A stretch of 8,267 bases of DNA, taken from the NCBI GenBank assembly GCA_013042765.1, contig JABDPP010000062.1, positions 1 to 8,267 on the forward strand, read 5' to 3'. The stretch comes from Litoreibacter sp. Lineage in GTDB: Bacteria > Pseudomonadota > Alphaproteobacteria > Rhodobacterales > Rhodobacteraceae. Positions 5,693 to 8,267 of the stretch are shown here, piece by piece (within the stretch, counting starts at the first letter, position 1; every line of letters starts with the position of its first letter). Under the pieces are notes generated by a model. It did not search any database and was not told the DNA's origin. It saw nothing but the letters and a program-made list of their open reading frames with translations. A program made the position numbers and the translations under genes.

Positions 5693-6403
5693 TCAACGGC
5701 GGATCGAAGACTGACCGTTGCGGGCGTCGGAGATTTCGAGGATCAGCTTGCGACGCACGGCGTCAGCGAAGTTCCGGGCATTCTTCGCGGTGACGACAAA
5801 GGCGCCGGGGCCGCCGATGATCCGGTCGCGGTAGAGCTCTTCGAGGTTGTCATTCCCCGGTCGGCCGTTGCAGAGGCGGCAGAGGATCGCGAGACCGTTG
5901 ATCGTGATGCCGGCCTCCAGCACACGCATTCGGGCACCTGCGATGGGCGGGCCGTTCCAGTTATTGGCGCTGTCGCCTGAGAAATCGATAACCTTGCGCC
6001 AGCCGTCTATCTGGTTGGTCTCGATCAGCTCCAGACCTTTGAGAAGCGCCGATCCGATGGCGTTCCTGCCAAAGGCGCGGCGGGGTGGTCCAATCAGGGC
6101 GTCCGCGAATTTCCTTGCGTCCTCCGCAGTTTCCACGACCGTCCATGGCACGACGACGTCCTCGGTACCGGTCGAGGCCCATTCGACATAGGTCAGGGCG
6201 ATCTTGCCATAGGCGGTGTTGGAGATTGCCGCGAGCACGCGTGGATCGGTCAGGGCGGTGGCGTAGCCCTGCCGCTGGAAGGCAATCTCATTTTCATCAA
6301 TCGAGCCGGAGGCATCGGCCAGCAAAACCAGTTCGAGATCCACGTCCTGCGCGTGCAGAGGGCTGGCCAAAAGGGCAAGGCAGAGAGCAAGGGCGCGGAT
6401 CAC
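5693..6403 (-). CDS. Exported DUF1194 protein with von Willebrand factor A-like domain
   Basis: A 236-residue protein starting at GTG. Residues 1-18 are a signal peptide (V-I-R-A-L-A-L-C-L-A-L-L-A-S-P-L-H-A, likely cleavage before Q19), so the mature protein should be periplasmic or secreted. The rest is one vWA-like domain with a MIDAS motif D30-A-S-G-S34, then V-D-P-like strands, Y-V-E-W-A (72-76), V-V-P-W (84-87), V-I-D-F-S-G-D144 and A-G-I-T-I-N-G-L-A-I (164-173), ending I-I-G-G-P-G-A-F-V-V (195-204) and R-R-K-L-I-L-E-I (217-224). This order is diagnostic for DUF1194, common in alphaproteobacteria and of unknown function. Two cysteines, C175-R-L-C178, could form a disulfide or bind metal. 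GTG at 6403 is preferred over an in-frame ATG at 6508 because it begins the signal peptide and has GGAGA 5 nt upstream. Confidence 0.85.
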   Translation of the reverse strand: MIRALALCLALLASPLHAQDVDLELVLLADASGSIDENEIAFQRQGYATALTDPRVLAAISNTAYGKIALTYVEWASTGTEDVVVPWTVVETAEDARKFADALIGPPRRAFGRNAIGSALLKGLELIETNQIDGWRKVIDFSGDSANNWNGPPIAGARMRVLEAGITINGLAILCRLCNGRPGNDNLEELYRDRIIGGPGAFVVTAKNARNFADAVRRKLILEISDARNGQSSIRR

Positions 6404-6408
6404 GAAAG

Positions 6409-6413
6409 TCTCC
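6409..6413 (-). promoter_or_regulatory. Ribosome binding site GGAGA of the DUF1194 gene
   Basis: GGAGA on the minus strand, 5 nt before the GTG at 6403. Together with the signal peptide that starts there, it decides the start against the longer ATG option at 6508, which would bury the signal sequence behind 35 polar residues. Confidence 0.7.
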
Positions 6414-6479
6414 GGATTTGCGGCAGGGTCTGACGTGAGCTTAGGGGATTCCGGGGTCTGGACGAACGAAAAAGTCGCA

Positions 6480-6508
6480 GGGATAGTGGTGCGCGCACCC
6501 ATGCTCAA
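6480..6508 (-). promoter_or_regulatory. Candidate promoter of the DUF1194 gene with palindromic spacer
   Basis: On the minus strand TTGAGC (complement of 6503-6508) and TATCCC (complement of 6480-6485) are 17 bp apart. The spacer holds the perfect 12-bp palindrome GGTGCGCGCACC (6488-6499). A start near 6473 would give a leader of about 70 nt. The match to consensus is modest (four and three of six). The 120-bp gap between parE and the DUF1194 gene (6404-6523) shows no clear intrinsic terminator for parE. Confidence 0.25.
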
Positions 6509-6523
6509 GACCGCAGGGGGGCC

Positions 6524-8267
6524 TTACACATCCACATCCTCTACGAACCGCGCGTTCTCCTGAATATATTCGAACCGCAGTTCCGGCTTCTTGCCCATCA
6601 GCCGTTCGACGAGATCGCCAGTCTCGCCCGGTATGTCCTCGTCGATCGTGACGCGGATCAGCTTACGGGTGGCCGGATGCATTGTCGTTTCCTTAAGATC
6701 CTTGGCGTCCATCTCGCCCAGACCCTTGAAGCGCGAAACGTCGATCTTGCCCTTGCCGCCGAGCCCTTTTTCCAGCCAGGTGTCGCGTTCGGCCTCATCA
6801 AGGCAATAGACGCGAAGTGCCCCCTGGGTCAGGCGGAACAGCGGCGGGCAGGCGAGGTAGAGATGGCCGGCGTCGATCAGCGGCCTCATCTGGGTAAAGA
6901 AGAAGGTCATCAGAAGCGATGCGATATGGGCGCCGTCCACATCGGCATCTGTCATGATGATGATCTTGTCGTAGCGCAGGTCCTCGATATTGAATCGCGT
7001 ACCCATGCCGACCCCGAGCGCCTCGCAAAGGTCGGAAATCTCGGCATTGGTGCTGAGTTTCGAGGAGGCCGCGCCGAGCACGTTGAGGATCTTGCCCTTC
7101 AGCGGCAGCAGGGCCTGTGTTTCGCGGTTGCGTGCACCCTTGCCTGAGCCGCCAGCGCTGTCGCCCTCGACGATGAAAAGTTCGGTACCTTCACGGCTTT
7201 TCGAGGTGCAGTCGGTCAGCTTGCCGGGCAGGCGCAGCTTCTTGGTCGCGGATTTGCGCGCGGTTTCCTTTTCCTGCCGGCGGCGCAGGCGTTCTTCGGC
7301 GCGCAGAACCAGAAAATCAAGGATTGCGCCCGCGGATTTGGTGTCGGCGGCCAGCCAGTTGTCGAAATGGTCGCGGACCGAGTTCTCGACCATGCGCTGG
7401 GCTTCCGTGGTGGCCAGTCGGTCTTTTGTCTGACCAACGAACTCAGGCTCGCGGATGAAGCAGGAGACCAGCGCGCAGCCGCCTGTGATCAGGTCGTCGC
7501 GGGTGATCTGGGCGGCCTTGCGGTTGGAGACAAGCTCGCCGTAAGCCTTGATGCCTTTCAGGATCGCGGCCCAAAACCCGCTTTCATGGGTGCCGCCTTC
7601 GGGCGTGGGCACGGTGTTGCAATAGGATTGCAGGAAGCCATCGCGTGACGGGGTCCAGTTGATCGCCCATTCGACCTTTCCGGGGACATTGAATTTGTCC
7701 TGGAAATCGACCGTTCCTGCGAAGGGCGCATCGGCATAGGTCGAGGCGCTGCCCAGCGTCTCCTTGAGGTAGTCGCTCAGTCCCCCGGGGAAGTGGAACG
7801 TCGCTTCGGTCGGGGTTTCGCCGTCATCGATGGCGGATTTCCAGCGGATCTCCACGCCGGAAAACAGGTAGGCCTTGGAGCGGATCGATTTGAACAGGCG
7901 CGCCGGCTTGAACCGGTGGTGGCCGAAAATCTCGGCATCGGCATGGAAGGTCACGGTGGTGCCGCGCCGGTTCGGAGCAGAACCGAGCTTCTCGATAGGG
8001 CCAAGCGGAATGCCGCGGCAGAAGCGCTGTTCAAAAAGCTCTTTGTTGCGCGCCACCTGGACCACCATGCTGTCGCTGAGCGCGTTCACGACAGACGCGC
8101 CGACCCCGTGCAGACCGCCGGAGGTCTGGTAGGCCTTGCCAGAGAACTTGCCGCCCGCGTGCAGCGTGCACAGGATCACCTCGAGCGCGGATTTGTCGGG
8201 AAACTTCGGGTGCGGGTCAATCGGGATGCCACGGCCGTTGTCGGTGACCGTCACCGAGTGGTCGGCG
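6524..8267 (-). CDS. parE: DNA topoisomerase IV subunit B (ParE), N-terminus cut by window edge
   Basis: The last 580 residues of ParE, the ATPase subunit that with ParC decatenates daughter chromosomes. The visible part starts within the GHKL ATPase at V-T-D-N-G-R-G-I-P (visible residues 7-15), then has the ATP-lid G-G-L-H-G-V-G-A-S-V-V-N-A-L-S (50-64). The transducer includes N-T-V-P-T-P-E-G-G-T-H-E-S-G-F-W (217-232). The TOPRIM domain has E367-G-D-S-A-G-G and the metal site D440-A-D-V-D-G. C-terminal blocks R-F-K-G-L-G-E-M (512-519) and a final F-V-E-D-V-D-V complete it. D-C-T-S-K-S-R-E-G-T-E-L before the TOPRIM glutamate and the lack of the GyrB-type insertion favour ParE over GyrB. By comparison with usual ParE lengths, some 50-70 N-terminal residues, including the catalytic ATPase Glu/Asn region, lie off the right edge. 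No disruption is seen. Confidence 0.95.
   Translation of the reverse strand, partial: ADHSVTVTDNGRGIPIDPHPKFPDKSALEVILCTLHAGGKFSGKAYQTSGGLHGVGASVVNALSDSMVVQVARNKELFEQRFCRGIPLGPIEKLGSAPNRRGTTVTFHADAEIFGHHRFKPARLFKSIRSKAYLFSGVEIRWKSAIDDGETPTEATFHFPGGLSDYLKETLGSASTYADAPFAGTVDFQDKFNVPGKVEWAINWTPSRDGFLQSYCNTVPTPEGGTHESGFWAAILKGIKAYGELVSNRKAAQITRDDLITGGCALVSCFIREPEFVGQTKDRLATTEAQRMVENSVRDHFDNWLAADTKSAGAILDFLVLRAEERLRRRQEKETARKSATKKLRLPGKLTDCTSKSREGTELFIVEGDSAGGSGKGARNRETQALLPLKGKILNVLGAASSKLSTNAEISDLCEALGVGMGTRFNIEDLRYDKIIIMTDADVDGAHIASLLMTFFFTQMRPLIDAGHLYLACPPLFRLTQGALRVYCLDEAERDTWLEKGLGGKGKIDVSRFKGLGEMDAKDLKETTMHPATRKLIRVTIDEDIPGETGDLVERLMGKKPELRFEYIQENARFVEDVDV

Noticed and set aside
4593..5696. 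367-codon minus-strand open frame covering parts of the Ldh_2 and DMT genes.
   Set aside because: The translation is Arg/His-rich and low in family-like motifs, and both genes it overlaps are well supported.
6677..7147. Plus-strand open frame inside parE.
   Set aside because: It lies opposite the TOPRIM region of parE and has no independent support.

Overview
The window reads as ordinary chromosomal backbone of a GC-rich alphaproteobacterium, most likely a Rhodobacterales (Roseobacter/Paracoccaceae-type) species. The grounds are the DUF177 gene divergent from a BamE-type lipoprotein, the DUF1194 von Willebrand protein, the form of the ParE and OlsB-like proteins, and an intergenic motif (GCCTCCGGCGGGGATATT) that I remember as recurrent in this group. 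No RNA gene, phage gene, transposase or CRISPR array was seen.

Layout. From 1 to 327 (minus) lies a DUF177/YceD-like gene that runs off the left edge. In this group it usually leads the rpmF-plsX-fabH cluster. Divergent from it is a BamE-like outer-membrane assembly lipoprotein (431-901, plus). BamE converges on msrB (934-1329, minus), a methionine-R-sulfoxide reductase, and each of these two genes ends in a perfect inverted repeat around its stop codon. A 164-bp divergent region with a CRP-like palindrome separates msrB from an OlsB-type ornithine N-acyltransferase (1494-2258, plus). On the same strand follow a Uup-type ABC-F ATPase (2344-4158) and, 11 nt later, an Ldh_2 (malate/L-lactate dehydrogenase superfamily) oxidoreductase (4170-5150).

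The right half is on the minus strand. A five-helix YdcZ/DUF606-type DMT membrane protein (5147-5596) shares stop-codon bases with the Ldh_2 gene. Upstream of it are an exported DUF1194 vWA protein with a GTG start (5693-6403) and most of parE, topoisomerase IV subunit B (6524-8267), whose N-terminus lies beyond the right edge.

The genes are a mix of housekeeping functions (envelope assembly, oxidative repair, membrane lipid, ribosome-associated ATPase, chromosome decatenation) and do not form one pathway. No stretch above about 165 bp lacks a gene. I do not see a convincing undescribed system. The points most worth a second look are the missing canonical histidines in the Ldh_2 protein, the stop-codon hairpins between bamE and msrB, the repeat-like element that supplies a Shine-Dalgarno sequence to the DMT gene, and two palindromes lying in candidate promoter spacers.
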